Under the pieces are notes generated by a model. The model made no database searches and had not been told where the DNA came from. It saw nothing but the letters and a program-made list of their open reading frames with translations. A stretch of 64,000 nucleotides of DNA. It comes from Batkoa obscura (Eukaryota; Entomophthoromycota; Entomophthoromycetes; Entomophthorales; Batkoaceae). Numbering within the stretch: position 1 is the stretch's first letter; the number at the start of each line of letters is the position of its first letter. Positions 11,937-24,400 of the stretch are shown here, piece by piece. The position numbers and the translations under genes were made by a program. The stretch is from contig JASVEC010000033.1 of NCBI GenBank assembly GCA_030770535.1, positions 248,001 to 312,000 on the forward strand, read 5' to 3'.

Positions 11937-14078
11937 ATGCCTGATCCATTTTTTAAAGCAAGCAAAAGTGACTCCAAGAAATCGAATAACAGTTTACAGA
12001 AACGAAAAAGAAAAGGAAATGATATTAATGAGAATGAGAAAAGTCTTAAAAGCAATAATAAAAACTTAGAAGAAGATGTAACTGAGTCAAGTGAAGGGGA
12101 GGAAGGGGAAGAGGATTATGATAGTGAAGAAAATAATGAAACTGCAGAAGAAAAAAGGTTACGTTTAGCTAAAGAATATTTAAAAGGATTAAAAGAAGGA
12201 TTTGGTAAGTAGAAATTCAGCTACTATTTAAACATGAATAAATATTGATTAAAATTAGTTGGTGATGAGTTAGAAGTTGATGCCAAAGAAATTGATCGTG
12301 ATATTATTACACAAAGATTATTAAAGGATTCGGTAATATCTATTTTAAACATTGTTGGGTTCTGAGTTTTAATATTATATATAATACTAGTTAGAAGCAG
12401 AAAATAAATTATACTTTAAAATAGCTGAACAGGTAATTGAGTTCTGTTTATTAAGTTAAAATTTAGTTAATAAAAAACAAAGATACCTGATCTTGAATCT
12501 TTTACAATAAGAGTAAAAAAAGCCCACCAGTTAGCAGTTACTTGTGTTGAAGTAGATATCACCAGAAATCGTATTATTACTGGATCAAAGGATGCATCTA
12601 TTATTATATGTAAGTTTGTTTTTATAGAAATAATAATAGTAATAAGGTTATTTTGGTTTTGGGTTCGATTAATAATTTATTTATTTTTTATATAGGGGAT
12701 TTTAATACATTTCAAAAAATACATACATTTCCAGGTGGCAGGAGAGAATTAAAAAAATTTGAAGGACATACCAAACCTATATTATCAATGGCACTTTCAT
12801 TTGATGGGAAATTACTAGTAATTTTAAAAAATATTAGCTTCGTAAATTGAACTAAATTAATATTATTTATACTTTATTTAATAGGCATCAGGTGGGAGGG
12901 ATAACAAAATTATTATTTGGGATTTGGAAAGTTTAAATTACAAGGGTCAATTTATTCAGCATAAAGATGCTGTTTCAGTAAGAACAATATAAATATGAGT
13001 ATGTATATTTATATACTTATATTTAATTATTAGGGCCTTACTTTTCGATTAAATTCGTATGATTTATATTCTTGTTCATTTGATCGAACTATTAAAGTAT
13101 GGAATGCAGAAGAAATGAGTTATATTGAAACATTGTAAATCATATATATTATATAGTTAACTTATAGCTTATTTTTTGTATTTATTAATTTAGATTTGGA
13201 CATCAAGATCATATTTATGATATTCAAGCATTATCTAAAGAACAATGTGTTACTAGTGGAGCAAGAGATAAAACAGTTCGATTATGGAAAATTATTGAAC
13301 AAACTCAATTGGTATTTAGGGCAGGTATGACTACCAAATCAACCGAAAACAAAGATAAAAATAGTAGAGAAATCGATCAAGAAGAAAATGAAACTAAAGA
13401 ATCAACTCAAAATAAAGAAGGTATAATAAAGTATGTTGAAGGCTCAGTAGACAAAGTATGTATGCTAGATGAAGTGAATTTTATCTCTGGTGGAGATTCT
13501 GGAAATTTATGTGTTTGGAATACAAATAAAAAAAAACCTAGTTTTACACTTCCGTTAGCACATGGTTTAAATCCATTAAATCAACAGCCTAATTTGATTA
13601 CGGCAGTGGCTTGTTTCCCATTTACAGATTTAGTAGCTTCAGGTAAAATTTTTTTACATGTTAATTAAGATGTAAAGTTAATAAAAAATTCATCATTTAG
13701 GTTCGACTGATGGCTATTTAAGATTATGGAAAGCTAATTTTGGACAAAAAAGAATACTTGAACCTATTACAAAGGTTCCTATGGTAAGTTTCTATTTAGA
13801 TTACAATCGCAATTCAATAATAATTTAATATTTTTATTTAATAGGAAGGCTTTATAAATTCAATAAAAATTAGTACCAAAGATAGTAAACATCATAAAAT
13901 GATAACAAAAAAAGGAGAAGGAGTAGAAGGAAATGAAGAGAAAGAAAGCATTAAATATAATATTGTAGTTGGTCTTGGGCAAGAATCATCATATGGAAGA
14001 TGGGATATCAATAAAAATTGCAAGAATCGTATTGTAGTAGTGGAAGTTCCACTTATAGGGAATCCAAAATCGGTTTAA
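11937..14078 (+). CDS. RRP9: U3 snoRNP protein RRP9 (U3-55K), WD40
   Basis: Ten exons, all joining in frame: 11937-12204, 12259-12332, 12391-12432, 12483-12609, 12696-12817, 12885-12977, 13034-13134, 13194-13642, 13701-13783, 13845-14078. They encode 530 residues. The N-terminus is basic then strongly acidic (EEGEEDYDSEENNETAEEKR) and leads into RLRLAKEYLKGLKEGFG, typical of Rrp9. Then come WD40 blades with characteristic ends: IITGSKDASIIIWDF, LASGGRDNKIIIWDLE, YSCSFDRTIKVWNAEE, VTSGARDKTVRLWK, FISGGDSGNLCVWN, VASGSTDGYLRLWKA. The RLWK blade followed by VFRAGMTT and the C-terminal GQESSYGRWD fit the Rrp9 family. Rrp9 binds the box B/C motif of U3 snoRNA within the SSU processome in the nucleolus. 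A Lys/Glu-rich insertion separates two blades in exon 8. Confidence 0.93.
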
Positions 14079-14302
14079 GTGAAGTGAAAAGATAATGAAG
14101 TGAGGGTTTTAGAAGGAACAGAATTTTATAGAGTTTTTAATATATATTTTTATTATAAATAAACAAAAAATATATTTTATTTAGTTAAATATTTATTTTA
14201 GATATAAAAATAAAATTTTATTAAAAATAACTCAAAAAAAGTAAGTAATAAAACTTGATTTTTATTAATAACTAATACTCTAAAAAACTATTCTTCCTAT
14301 AT

Positions 14303-15001
14303 TTATCTACCTAAAATAGCATTAGATCTATTAGCCAAAATAAGTTTGTGTAATTCTAATTTCTTAGCCAATACAGAACTTTCTCCATTCATAATGGCAA
14401 TCAATTCATTAGCGAATTTTTCACTAGCAGATCTATTTTTTCTTTTCATTGCAGCAGTCAATATCCAATTAATACCAATTCTATTTCTTTTTCTTTGACT
14501 AATAGCTCTTGGAACTTGTACTGTTTTACTACCTACTTTTGAACTTTTAGTTTTCATTAATGGACTTGCTTTTTCTACTGCACTAGTTAATACTAAATAT
14601 GGATCCGATAATGTTCTTTGTCGGATTAAAAATAAAGTTTTATTCACTATTTTTTCCGCTTTTGATTTTTCTCCATTTTTCATTACAAGATTGACAAAAA
14701 GAGATAATAATGGATCTCTTTTTAAGGATAATCGTTCAGCATCAGTAAGTTTATCACTTTCTCCTAATTGGGATAAGCTGGTGATTTTACGTTCGGCGGA
14801 AGCAGTAACCTTGGTTTCTGAAACTGTTGAAGTTGCTTCTACTTTATTTGCATGTGCTTCTTTTGGTTGAATAGTTAATTTAGACAAATCATTTAATAAT
14901 TTATCAGCATCAGTTGATACAGTAGATAAACATCTATAAGAGGACAATACGGTGATCCTTGTAATATTGGTTTTTAATAAATTGGAAGTTAATCTATTCA
15001 T
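14303..15001 (-). CDS. Mitochondrial ribosomal protein uS7m (S7 family)
   Basis: Single exon. From the ATG at 15001 it encodes 232 residues. The N-terminal ~30 residues (MNRLTSNLLKTNITRITVLS) are basic, hydroxylated and free of acids, as in a mitochondrial targeting peptide. The C-terminal ~150 residues are a bacterial-type S7 domain: DPLLSLFVNLVMKNGEKSKA, then VPRAISQRKRNRIGINWILTA and SASEKFANELIAIMNGES. uS7m nucleates the head of the mitochondrial small ribosomal subunit. The frame stays open upstream to an ATG at 15226, but those 75 residues are a Lys/Pro/Ile-rich string and would hide the targeting signal, so I prefer 15001. The gene is divergent from NDUFB11. Confidence 0.88.
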   Translation of the reverse strand: MNRLTSNLLKTNITRITVLSSYRCLSTVSTDADKLLNDLSKLTIQPKEAHANKVEATSTVSETKVTASAERKITSLSQLGESDKLTDAERLSLKRDPLLSLFVNLVMKNGEKSKAEKIVNKTLFLIRQRTLSDPYLVLTSAVEKASPLMKTKSSKVGSKTVQVPRAISQRKRNRIGINWILTAAMKRKNRSASEKFANELIAIMNGESSVLAKKLELHKLILANRSNAILGR

Positions 15002-15313
15002 TTTTATCGTTGTTATTAAAAACAGTATTAATGTTGATAAAATTAAGTATTTTGGTATTAGGTTTGATATTAGGTTTAGGATTACTTTGGGTTTAATTGG
15101 TTTTATGGGTTTTTTTATAAAATTGGTTGGTTTAATTTGTGCAAATATTGAGTTTACGAGTGTAATTTCTTCTCTTATTGGTTTACTTTTCATTGCAAAC
15201 ATTCCTTCATTCATCTTCAATTTCAATTTCGACTATTATTGGCCAACTCAACGATTAAATTTAATATCTAATAGATAATCTAGAATTTGAAATTTAATTA
15301 GATTTTATAAAAG
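15002..15313. promoter_or_regulatory. Shared divergent promoter region of uS7m and NDUFB11
   Basis: 312 bp separate the preferred start codons of two divergently transcribed genes for mitochondrial proteins. No TATA box or named motif is evident. Co-regulation through a bidirectional promoter is inferred from layout only. If uS7m starts at 15226, the spacer shrinks to 87 bp. Confidence 0.4.
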
Positions 15314-15866
15314 ATGATGAATCGTATTAGCACAAGTTTAAGATTATCAAGTTTAGCTAGTCGTAGCAGTCGAGTATTACGTGGCGGAGGAGGTGGCGGT
15401 TATCCATATAATGAACCTGGAGGTAGATTATTTAATGAAAAAGTAAGTTAACGATGATTTTCTTAAGTTAATTACATTATAAAAAAAGTATACATTAATT
15501 CTTTTTTACAAAAAAGTTATAATATTTTTTGACTAATATTTTCATATCAATTAGCCTTTACAGCCCGGAGAAAAAAGAGTCAAAGAAGAATGGGAGGGTA
15601 TTTGGTTTTGGGGTTGGACAGCTTTTTTTACTATTGGTTTTGTTGGATATTATTATAAACCAGATAACAGGTAATTTTATTAATTTAATTTATTAATTTA
15701 CCACTATAAGTAGATGTTACTCAATGAAATAAAAGTTAATCTAACAAATTGTAGTATTTCCACTTGGGCTTATCATGAAGCTAAAAGACGTATGGAAGAA
15801 CGTGGTGAAAATTGGGATTATGAACGTACTCCAATCTCTACTGAATTTTTACCAAAGAAGGAATAA
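15314..15866 (+). CDS. Complex I accessory subunit NDUFB11/ESSS-like
   Basis: Three exons: 15314-15442, 15555-15670, 15755-15866, encoding 118 residues. Introns are 112 and 84 nt with GTAAGT/GTAATT donors and TAG acceptors. The N-terminus (MMNRISTSLRLSSLASRSSR) is a clear mitochondrial presequence followed by a Gly run and YPYNEPGGRLFNEK. A single membrane segment (FWGWTAFFTIGFVGYYY) lies between EEWEGIW and KPDNSISTWAYHEAKRRMEE. One TM helix plus the trailing W-x(2)-EA-x(2)-R pattern fits the ESSS/NDUFB11 subunit of the membrane arm of mitochondrial complex I. Assignment is by pattern on a short protein, so somewhat less certain than its neighbours. Its presence implies a proton-pumping complex I. 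Confidence 0.75.
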
Positions 15867-16038
15867 GTAGTTGAGCTAACAACTAATTTTTTTATAAAAA
15901 GAAATTGATACCTTATAATATGTAGTAAGATTGAGTTTTAATTTCTGATTTTGTTATTTACTTTTTTTGTGTAAATTGTTAATTATTTTTCATAACTTTA
16001 TTTATTATAAATAGAAACAGATACTTTAAAAATTTAGT

Positions 16039-16142
16039 ATATGGGGATGCATTTTTGGGTTCAAGAAATTTACTAATAAATTTTCCACCTAAATAGTGCT
16101 TGGAAGGTGGAAAAAGTAATGAAACAAAAAAAACCTCCCATA
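16039..16142 (+). mobile_element. MITE copy 6
   Basis: Lies between the convergent 3' ends of NDUFB11 and COX15. Left ATATGGGGATGC, right CCTCCCATA, TA flanks on both sides, internal GTGCTTGGAAGGTGG. Confidence 0.88.
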
Positions 16143-16296
16143 CTGTTTGTTATTATTATTATTTAGTCAGCTTATTATTTTAACCTATACTTAATGTTAA
16201 GTATAATTAAAACTAAGAAGTTATTTTGTAGTATTATTTCAAAGAAAGTATTTTAAAATTAAAAACTGAAAATTAGGCTTTAGTTAACTTCTAATA

Positions 16297-16328
16297 TTTA
16301 TTTTATTTTATTTTATTTTATTTTATTT
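16297..16328. repeat. (TTTTA)n microsatellite
   Basis: About six TTTTA units immediately downstream of the COX15 stop codon, in its 3' untranslated region. Confidence 0.85.
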
Positions 16329-16336
16329 TTCTTGAT

Positions 16337-17988
16337 TTATTTAGGCAAACGTCTTAAAAGATGAACCAAGTATAAATTAGAAGATAACAAAGCTAATGAA
16401 CCCGATTGATGAGCAGCAGCTAAAGGAACAGGTACCAAATATAATAAAGTACTGATGCCTAAACTAACTTGTAATAAACTAATTGCCATCATAGCATTAA
16501 CAGCCATTCTAGTTCTTGGTGGTAATATCAATTTACGTGAATGAATATATAAAGCTAATATAGTACTAAAAGTTGTAGTTGCCTAAGACAATAAAAAACG
16601 TCCATTAATAAAATAATTCCAACTAACTTAACTATTCACAAGTAACTTACCAATAATCTATGATTGAACTGTACTGTAGTTGGATTATCAAAGATATTAC
16701 GCCACATACCATCTGGATTACTACCATTAGGTAATACTTCTAAGTTTTTACTATTGGAGTATAGTGGAGACCACATTTCATCAGAAGGTGGGATAATACT
16801 ATCTCCCATATAGGGGAAGGAATTGTAAATCATACCGGCATCTAAACCAGCTACAAAGGCACCTATTTAGGAGTTTAAGTTGATTTATTTTGATATTGAT
16901 TGAAATATTATAAGTAGGCTAAATTACCTGATAAAGCAGTTAAAGAAACCAAACTAAGGGTAATCAAACTAAATGAACGAAAGCGTTGTAATTTAGGATC
17001 TAATAAAGGGTCTAAAAATCTCTATGAAAAATAAAGTAAAATAAATAAAAAACATACAAAAATAATAAGTTAGCTTACTTTTTGTTGTTTTAAATTAAAC
17101 TTATTATCTTTTAAGATTTCTAGTCCAGTAACTAAAAATCCTGAAAACAATAGAAAGGCAGCTCCTAAATGAGAAGCTAAACGATATTGACTAACTCTTG
17201 GTACTGCATTAGGATCTTTCATTAATTCTTCACTTAACCCAGATTTCACCATATACCAACCTAAGGCACCCTATAAGAATAGCATTAATATTGACATTAA
17301 CTACGTTTAATAAATCAAGTATTACTTGAAACCCAATTAAAGCACCTAAAGTTAAACACCTCTTTGCCATTTGTTTTGTCATCATCTTCTTTTTATAAAA
17401 AACAATAGCAGGTACAATAAAAGCAATGCCAATAGCTCTACCCCAAACTCTATGTAACCATTCCATAAAAAAGATGAATTTAAACTCTTCAATATCCATA
17501 AATTGATTTAATTTTTTAAATTCAGGATATTGTTTATATTTTTCGAACTCAGCTTCCCATTCTTGAGGATTCATGGGAGGTTTGATCCCTTTTATCAAAT
17601 TCCATTCAACTATAGATAATCCGCTTTCAGTTAATCGAGTGAGACCACCAATAACTACAATACCAACTACAAGACCACCCATGAATAACATCCAATAGCC
17701 TACTTTTTTGTGATTATATTCAACTTCTAATACTTTAGAGTTGATCTTTGAATTACTTTGGGTTTTATCAATACTATTTAATTCATTTTGAGTAGTTGTA
17801 TCTATGGTAGTTAACATGCGAGATGATATTAAACGGTGAATGTTTTTAGATTTAAAAGTAGTAGTTGTAGTAGTTGCTTTGATAGTACTTAATAGTTTGA
17901 TATTATTAGCGTTACTGTGAGAAATTGGATTTAATCTCAATTTTAATGTGGTTGGCACCAGTCTACTTTTTATTGCTTTGAATAACAT
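16337..17988 (-). CDS. COX15: Heme A synthase COX15
   Basis: Five exons: 17988-17326, 17270-17079, 17021-16928, 16862-16651, 16582-16337, encoding 468 residues (yeast Cox15 is 486). Introns are 55-68 nt. A long basic Ser/Thr/Asn-rich mitochondrial presequence (~95 residues) precedes [20 protein letters not shown] and [14 protein letters not shown], the Cox15 signature. Four heme-ligand histidine motifs are visible in order: [27 protein letters not shown] and [11 protein letters not shown]. Cox15 oxidises the C8 methyl of heme O to a formyl group in the inner mitochondrial membrane, supplying heme A for cytochrome oxidase. [14 protein letters not shown] is the expected loop. The gene is complete and its frames join cleanly. 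Confidence 0.95.
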
Positions 17989-18439
17989 TTTTTGATTTTT
18001 TGATTTTTAAAAAAAAGATGAAGTTTGATATTTTTTGATTTTTTGGGTTTTTGGTTTGATTCAATCTTTCGATCTTTTAAATTCATCTAATCTGCCAAAG
18101 ATCTTAACTATTATTTGTGGACTAAGTTTTATATTCTTTTCAAATTATCTTTTGTAGAAAAAGAGTTATTCTATTTTTTATACATGTAAAGTTTAATTTT
18201 ATTTGTTTATTAGTTGCTATGTTTTAGAAATATGTAGCATAACAAACAAACAAACAATATATTAAAATTTGTAATGTTTGTTTTAAAGATTGTATAAAAC
18301 TCTTTTTTTTCTTAGTGAAAATATTAACAAGTATTATTGATTGCAATATCAAACTTATTTTATGATTAGAATGAAAAGTGATTTCGTAGTCAAAACAACT
18401 TACTGCTGCAATCGATATCATTATAGGTATTCTACTTAA
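17989..18439. other. Spacer upstream of COX15
   Basis: AT-rich 5' region of COX15. A minus-strand open frame spanning 18224-18685 lies largely opposite the decayed F-box-like gene and looks like its antisense shadow. Confidence 0.4.
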
Positions 18440-19905
18440 CTGGTAGAGCAGTGATTTATCAATTTTCGAAAAGGATCTAAGTCTAAATAGAGATTTAATT
18501 CTTTTCAACTTTTGCAATTTTAGTCTTGATATGAATAAGGTATTCAAACTTGAGAACCTTGTAAAGATTGTAGTTGAAGACATTATATCATTCAAATAAG
18601 ATGAAGTCAATTTATTAATATGTTGTAAACAATTGAATAAAACAATGTTACTGAGATTAGGGGAAGGCATATCACCAGAGCACAATGATAAATATAGAGT
18701 AGAGGCAATTGAAGACTCAAAAATATGAATATCATATTAAGCTTTTACGCTTTAAAATATATGATGTCTTTCCAACTCAATCTTCAATGTATCCAAATAG
18801 TACAAAATTGTATACCCATTTAGACAACTATTTGACTGAAAGAGACAAGTCAAAAATATTCCATTGATGGGTGTTCATTATACCAATAATATCAATTGTT
18901 AACTAATTGAAGAATGTGTAGTTAGAAAAGAACTTTGTATTAAAAAAGTACTGCAACATTAAAGACATTCGGAAATATAGAACCTAAACAAATATTCTAA
19001 AATAGCAATTACAACAGTACCACCTCGGACCATAAGTTATTTAGCAATTAGATTTAGATGTAAAAGTGAAGTGCCTTGTTTTCAAAATCTGTGGAATAAA
19101 CTTAATAATTTAAAGGTTTCTTAAGCAACATTCTTTTACTTAGGGTGTCTCAATAATATGTTAAATATACAATTTTCTCAATTAAAAAATTGGATATGAA
19201 ACATATAAAAATTAGAAATATTAAATATATATATATAAATTTCAACAATTATCTAAAGCATGTAATATTTTATCATAATGGTTATCATAAATAACACTCA
19301 AAGGAGTATCAACTTTAAAAGAACTCTCTTTGCATCATTTCGATCCATCTAAAGTAATTATGAACAACCAAACATTTACAAAATCAAATCAATTAAGTTT
19401 AAAATATTATATCAGGTTTTCTTTTAAACTTTCTTATTCAATATTTAGTACATCAGCAATAACATATCTAAGTATGGTTATGAATGATAATACAATATTC
19501 TTGATTAAGAATGTTTATCCCCAAAAGAGTAATAATATAATAACTTTAAAGATTCATTATCCTGCTTTAGGAGTCGATTTTTAAATTTTATATATACTTC
19601 ATGTCCAAACTTATATAGACTTTATATATACAAAGTTGCAATTTTACTGACGATTCATTATTTGTGAGTAGCAGAAAGAAATGTACAATAAATCATGATC
19701 TAATAAATATAGAATTTAATGATGATTTTACTTCCAATTCTAATGTCTTTATAGATTATGTTTTAACCTGTTATAAAAACATAAAATCGTTCTATACTAT
19801 AAATTACAGTGATAGTTTAGCAGAATATATAAAGATAACTCAATTTTCTGCAATAGATGAATTCATATCACATTTAATTATATACGGCCTGGTTTCTATA
19901 TAAAC
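18440..19905 (+). pseudogene. Decayed F-box/LRR-like gene
   Basis: A run of plus-strand coding remnants in shifting frames. Near 18535 one reads DMNKVFKLENLVKIVVEDI, a stop, then VNLLICCKQLNKTMLL, which has the texture of an F-box (repeated Leu, then CCKxLN). Leucine-rich stretches follow: 19330-19584 (STSAITYLSMVMNDNTIFLI, then NNIITLKIHYPA) and 19664-19903 (INHDLINIEFNDDF, then FIDYVLTCYKNIKSFYTINY). Stops and frame changes separate these pieces, so the locus appears dead. It probably encoded a substrate-recognition F-box protein of an SCF ubiquitin ligase. The family call rests on pattern only, and part of the interruption could be introns I failed to place. Confidence 0.45.
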
Positions 19906-21404
19906 TGACAGCTCAATATTAGTTTTTCATATTTATACTACAAGTACTCATTATTTGCTAGAACTGGAACTACCAGCTTTTCATTTTTTCTGATTGAAAA
20001 AATCTATCTATGCTGAATTGAAAATACTTAGGTATTTTACTTGAATAAATACAAATCTTAGGTCTTTTGATTAAGACATATGGTGTTATACATAGCTTTA
20101 TTTTGGATATGTTTTTCTCAATTATGAATCTAAGGCATTGAAATTCTAGCTTAAAAAACAATAAAGTAAAAAAGTATTACAAGGTTTTTGTTCAACATTA
20201 AATTTTGTTATTAATGTTATTAAAAGTAGATTAATGTATAAATAGCATAATTTGTTTTTTCAATCATTTTTCTATTTTTAAGCTTAAAGTTAAAAGTTAT
20301 GAAATATAAGTTTACATACTTTTATAATAGTAGTATATATATCTATTATACAATGAAAGTATTTGAACATAAATTCCAACCTTTAAACTATTTTTTGAAG
20401 GAATATATACATTAAAAAAACGTAACTTTTGTGATATAACCTTTTAAAGTAACTAGAGTTCGATTTTGCAGAATCCCACTCAAAGCTATCCCCTAAAATT
20501 TAAATTTGTTTTGTAGTTATTTGATTGGTCATAATTCTTTCCTGCTGAATACTAAAAGGGTTTAAGATTGTTTTTCTATTTCTTTGACTACAAAATCGAT
20601 CTTAGTTTGAGAAGCTAAAAGGAAATAATATTTGAGCAATTATATTCTATTTTTTAATCGCTTCAATGAGAAAACAGCAATCATGACTCGTTTACTTCAT
20701 AGTTAACAATAATGATTTTTACAAATAATTTAATAATTTATTATTAATTCAAGTATTACTTCGATACTTAATTACAATGATGAAATAAAAATAGATCAGG
20801 TACTGATGAGACTTAAGTTTATTGTTTAACCTCGCTATTACTTGAGTAAGGCGGTTGTTTTCCTTTTATAATCACTTATGTCAGCTATGGACGACGGTTT
20901 TTATAAATAAGCAATGAATTAACCTATTTTCTGAGTAATTATGTTTTTTGATACTTAATTAACAATATTTTTGTTTATTCTAATTTCCATTTAATAAAAA
21001 AAAACTACATAATTTCGATCCTTTTAACATTTCTATTTATAACTTATTAAACCTCATATTGGTAACAAAGATGTATTTCTGTGTTTAAGAATTTTACTAT
21101 AAGTTTTTTCGTTCAGATAGCGCTTGAAAGGTGGAAAAAGTGATGGAGTCAAAAAACATCACCATATTATATTTAAATAGCTAAATCTATTATATTCAGC
21201 AAAAAATAAAGAATTTTTTACTGACAACTATTTGCGTCTTAATCAAGCAGATTAAGAGAGAGGGCATTTCAAAGGTGAATTTTAACTAAAGAGATAAAAG
21301 TTTGACAATCACTTAATCATATAGTAATAGTTTTTCAAAAATAATTATCAGTTGATGAAGCAAAAATAATAATAAAATTAACAACCGTTTAATGTATATT
21401 CAAC
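19906..21404. other. Intergenic region with one MITE
   Basis: No gene seen apart from MITE copy 7. A 63-codon minus frame at 19970-20161 shows no family resemblance and is treated as chance. Confidence 0.4.
21056..21167 (+). mobile_element. MITE copy 7 (diverged left end)
   Basis: The core GATAGCGCTTGAAAGGTGG and the right end CACCATAT are clear. The left end carries a few extra bases (ATTGGTAACAAAGATGT). Lies about 240 bp past the ILS1 stop. Confidence 0.8.
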
Positions 21405-24400
21405 TTAAACTTTAACAAGATAAAGCATAAACGTCGAGCCATTAACCTCTTGTTGTTCTTCTATAATGACTTTATCAGCGCTACCAACCTTAGTATTAGA
21501 TAATTCCCTTTTTAATGTCTTTTTGAGCATTTCTTTTTGGCTATTAATAACTTTTTCTAGCTCAATTGGATCATTGATGAAGCTATAATGATATAGCACA
21601 TCATCGCTTGGTTGTAAATTAGCTTTCTTACGTAAACGTTGTACACGATTAATAACTTCTCTAGCTAAACCTTCTTCTTGTAATTCAGGATAAACTTGAA
21701 CATCCAATAAAATAAGGATATCACGATCTGAGTTTGGTAATAAAGTGGAGGCTGTGGCTTCTTCAACAAATCGAACAACCTAGATAATTTAAGCAAACTA
21801 AAATTGTACAATAAAAAATCCGCTTTACCTGTAAATCACTTTCTCCTAATACAATACCATTGATATCAATATTCTTATCTTCAAGGAATTTCTTAACTTG
21901 ATCACTAGTAAGTTCAGCTAACCCCTTCTTAACTTTAGGAAGATCTTTCTTCAATCTTGAACCTAAGACCTTGAAATCGGCTTCAGCACGATATTTGACA
22001 CCATATTTAGCCTCATCTTCTGTAATAATGATGTTACGAATATTTAATTCCTAAAGATGTATTAGTATATATTTCGCTGATTAATCTTAAATTGAAGCTT
22101 ACCTCTTGAATATAGTTTTGAAGAGATTTAACATCCTCTCTGAATATAGGATCTGAGTGAATGATGACTAATTCCTTAAGTGGGGTTTTGAGGTTAAGTG
22201 CTTTACGTTCACGAACAACACGACCCAATTCAATTACGCTTTGCATTCTTCCGACAGCCCTTTCAATCTCTGGGTTATTGTATTCATCTCTAACTTCTGG
22301 GAAAGACAAGAAATGAATAGATCTACGATCAGTAGTATCATTTTCACCAATTACCATGAATGGTTGAAGGGCCAAGTACATGGTTTCGGTTAAGAATGGA
22401 GTGAATGGAGCCATAGTACGGCATAATGTAAAGAGCGTTTCAAACAAAGTATTAAGAGCCTGTAAACAATCTTCACGTCCATACTCACCCTTAAGACGCT
22501 TACGGTTGAATCTGATATACCAATTAGTCAACTCATCAATAAGAGCTAAAAGACGAGGTACAACTGTATACAAACGATAATTGCTCATTTCTTGAGAAAC
22601 GAAAGCAATAAGAGACTGACAGGAAGCAAGTATCCATTTGTCCATAGTATTTGTGGTAGGGTTGATTTGAGTGGCATCATATTTAAAGTCAACGTTAAAT
22701 TCTTTCTTTAATAATTTAACTTGGTTAATGAAGAATCGATGGGAGTTAAGCCATGGTAAGAATACACGTGAAATAACTTCTTTAACGCCGTGTTCTTTAA
22801 ATCTCAAAGGTTCAGCACGCACAACGGGTGAGTTGATTAAATAAAGGCGTAAAGCATCTGCACCATAGTTATTTAAGATATGGTTAGGATCTGGGTAATT
22901 TTTAAGACGTTTTGACATTTTTTTACCATCCCTAATATAGAAATTAATGATATTAATTATAGTTGATCGTAACAAAAAAACTTACTCGGCTAACACCAAT
23001 CCATTAACAATTAAGTTTTTAAATGGAGGTTGATCAAATAATTGAGTAGATAAAACAAGTAAGGTATAAAACCAACCACGAGTTTGATCCAAACCTTCAG
23101 CAATGAAATCAGCTGGGAAAGATTTCTCAAACTTCTCTTTATTTTCAAATGGATAATGTTGCTGGGCATAAGGCATACTTCCAGATTCAAACCAACAATC
23201 AAACACTTCCTCTACTCTTCTAAGGGTACCTTTACCTTGTTTAGATGGAATAGTAATATGGTCGATCCTAATTTGTGTTAATTATTGTTTGGATAGTTTA
23301 TAAATATCTTACTTATGCTTATGAATATCAGTAATTCCTTTAACTCCTGACAATTCTTCAAGCTCAGCAACTGAACCAACGCACACAACCTCTTCAAAGT
23401 CTTCAGATACCCATAATGGTAATGGTGTACCCCAATATCTATTACGAGATACATTCCAATCACGTGCACTGGCTAACCAATTGGCAAAACGTTTTTCCTG
23501 TACAAAATCAGGTACCCAACGGGATTTACCATTATTTTTTAACAAATTATCTACTATATTAGTAACTCTAATGAACCAAGATGGAATAGCACGGTACATT
23601 AAAGGAGTGTCTGATCTAATAATAATGTCAGCTAATTTGAGAGTATAATAATAGGAGCTTACCTCCAACAGAATGGATATGAATGGGAAAATTGAGTTTG
23701 TTTTACCATTCTACCATTTTCTTTAATTCTTTTAGAAATCTCTTTATCAGCATCCTTAAAATATACACCAACAAAGTCCTTAACTGGCATAGTAAATTTA
23801 CCACTTTCATCAACTGGACATGGTAACTCAGAATCTGGTCTAGTAACTCCATGACTTAGACATACTCTGTTATCATCTTCACCAAAAGCAGGAGCTTGAT
23901 GTACAATACCAGTACCGGAATCATCAGTAACGTAGGTATCTGAAAGAATTCTAAAACCAGTTTCCTTATACTCTTCATAGAAATAATTGAATAAAGGCTC
24001 ATATTTAAGTCCAACGAGTTCACTTCCCTTATATTTTTGCAAAACTTCGAACTTGGCTTTTTTAACATCTTTGTATAAGATGCCTAACTGTTTTTCCAAT
24101 ATGATATAAATCTTTCCGCTTTCAGTATCTTTAATTTTAACATAATCAAATTCAGGATGAACACATAAAGCTACATTGGATGGTAAGGTCCAAGGAGTGG
24201 TGGTCCAAGCTAAAACATGTACTTCTGGTTCAGATACTAAAGGAAATGAAACAACAATGGAAGGATCAATTACATCTTTATATGCTTGAGTAGCTTCAAA
24301 GTTGGATAATGGAGTAGTACAAGCAGTGGAGTAAGGCATAACCTTGTAACCCTTGTAAACTTGACCTTTATTAAACAACTGTTTAAATACCCACCAGATA

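Noticed and set aside
14952-15278. 108-codon plus-strand ORF over the uS7m 5' end
   Set aside because: Antisense to uS7m, hydrophobic low-complexity, without family resemblance.
18425-18500. tRNA-like segment (ACTTAACTGGTAGAGCAGTG)
   Set aside because: The D-arm-like string is present, but no T-arm GGTTCGA and no pairing acceptor stem follow. It lies inside the decayed F-box-like gene.
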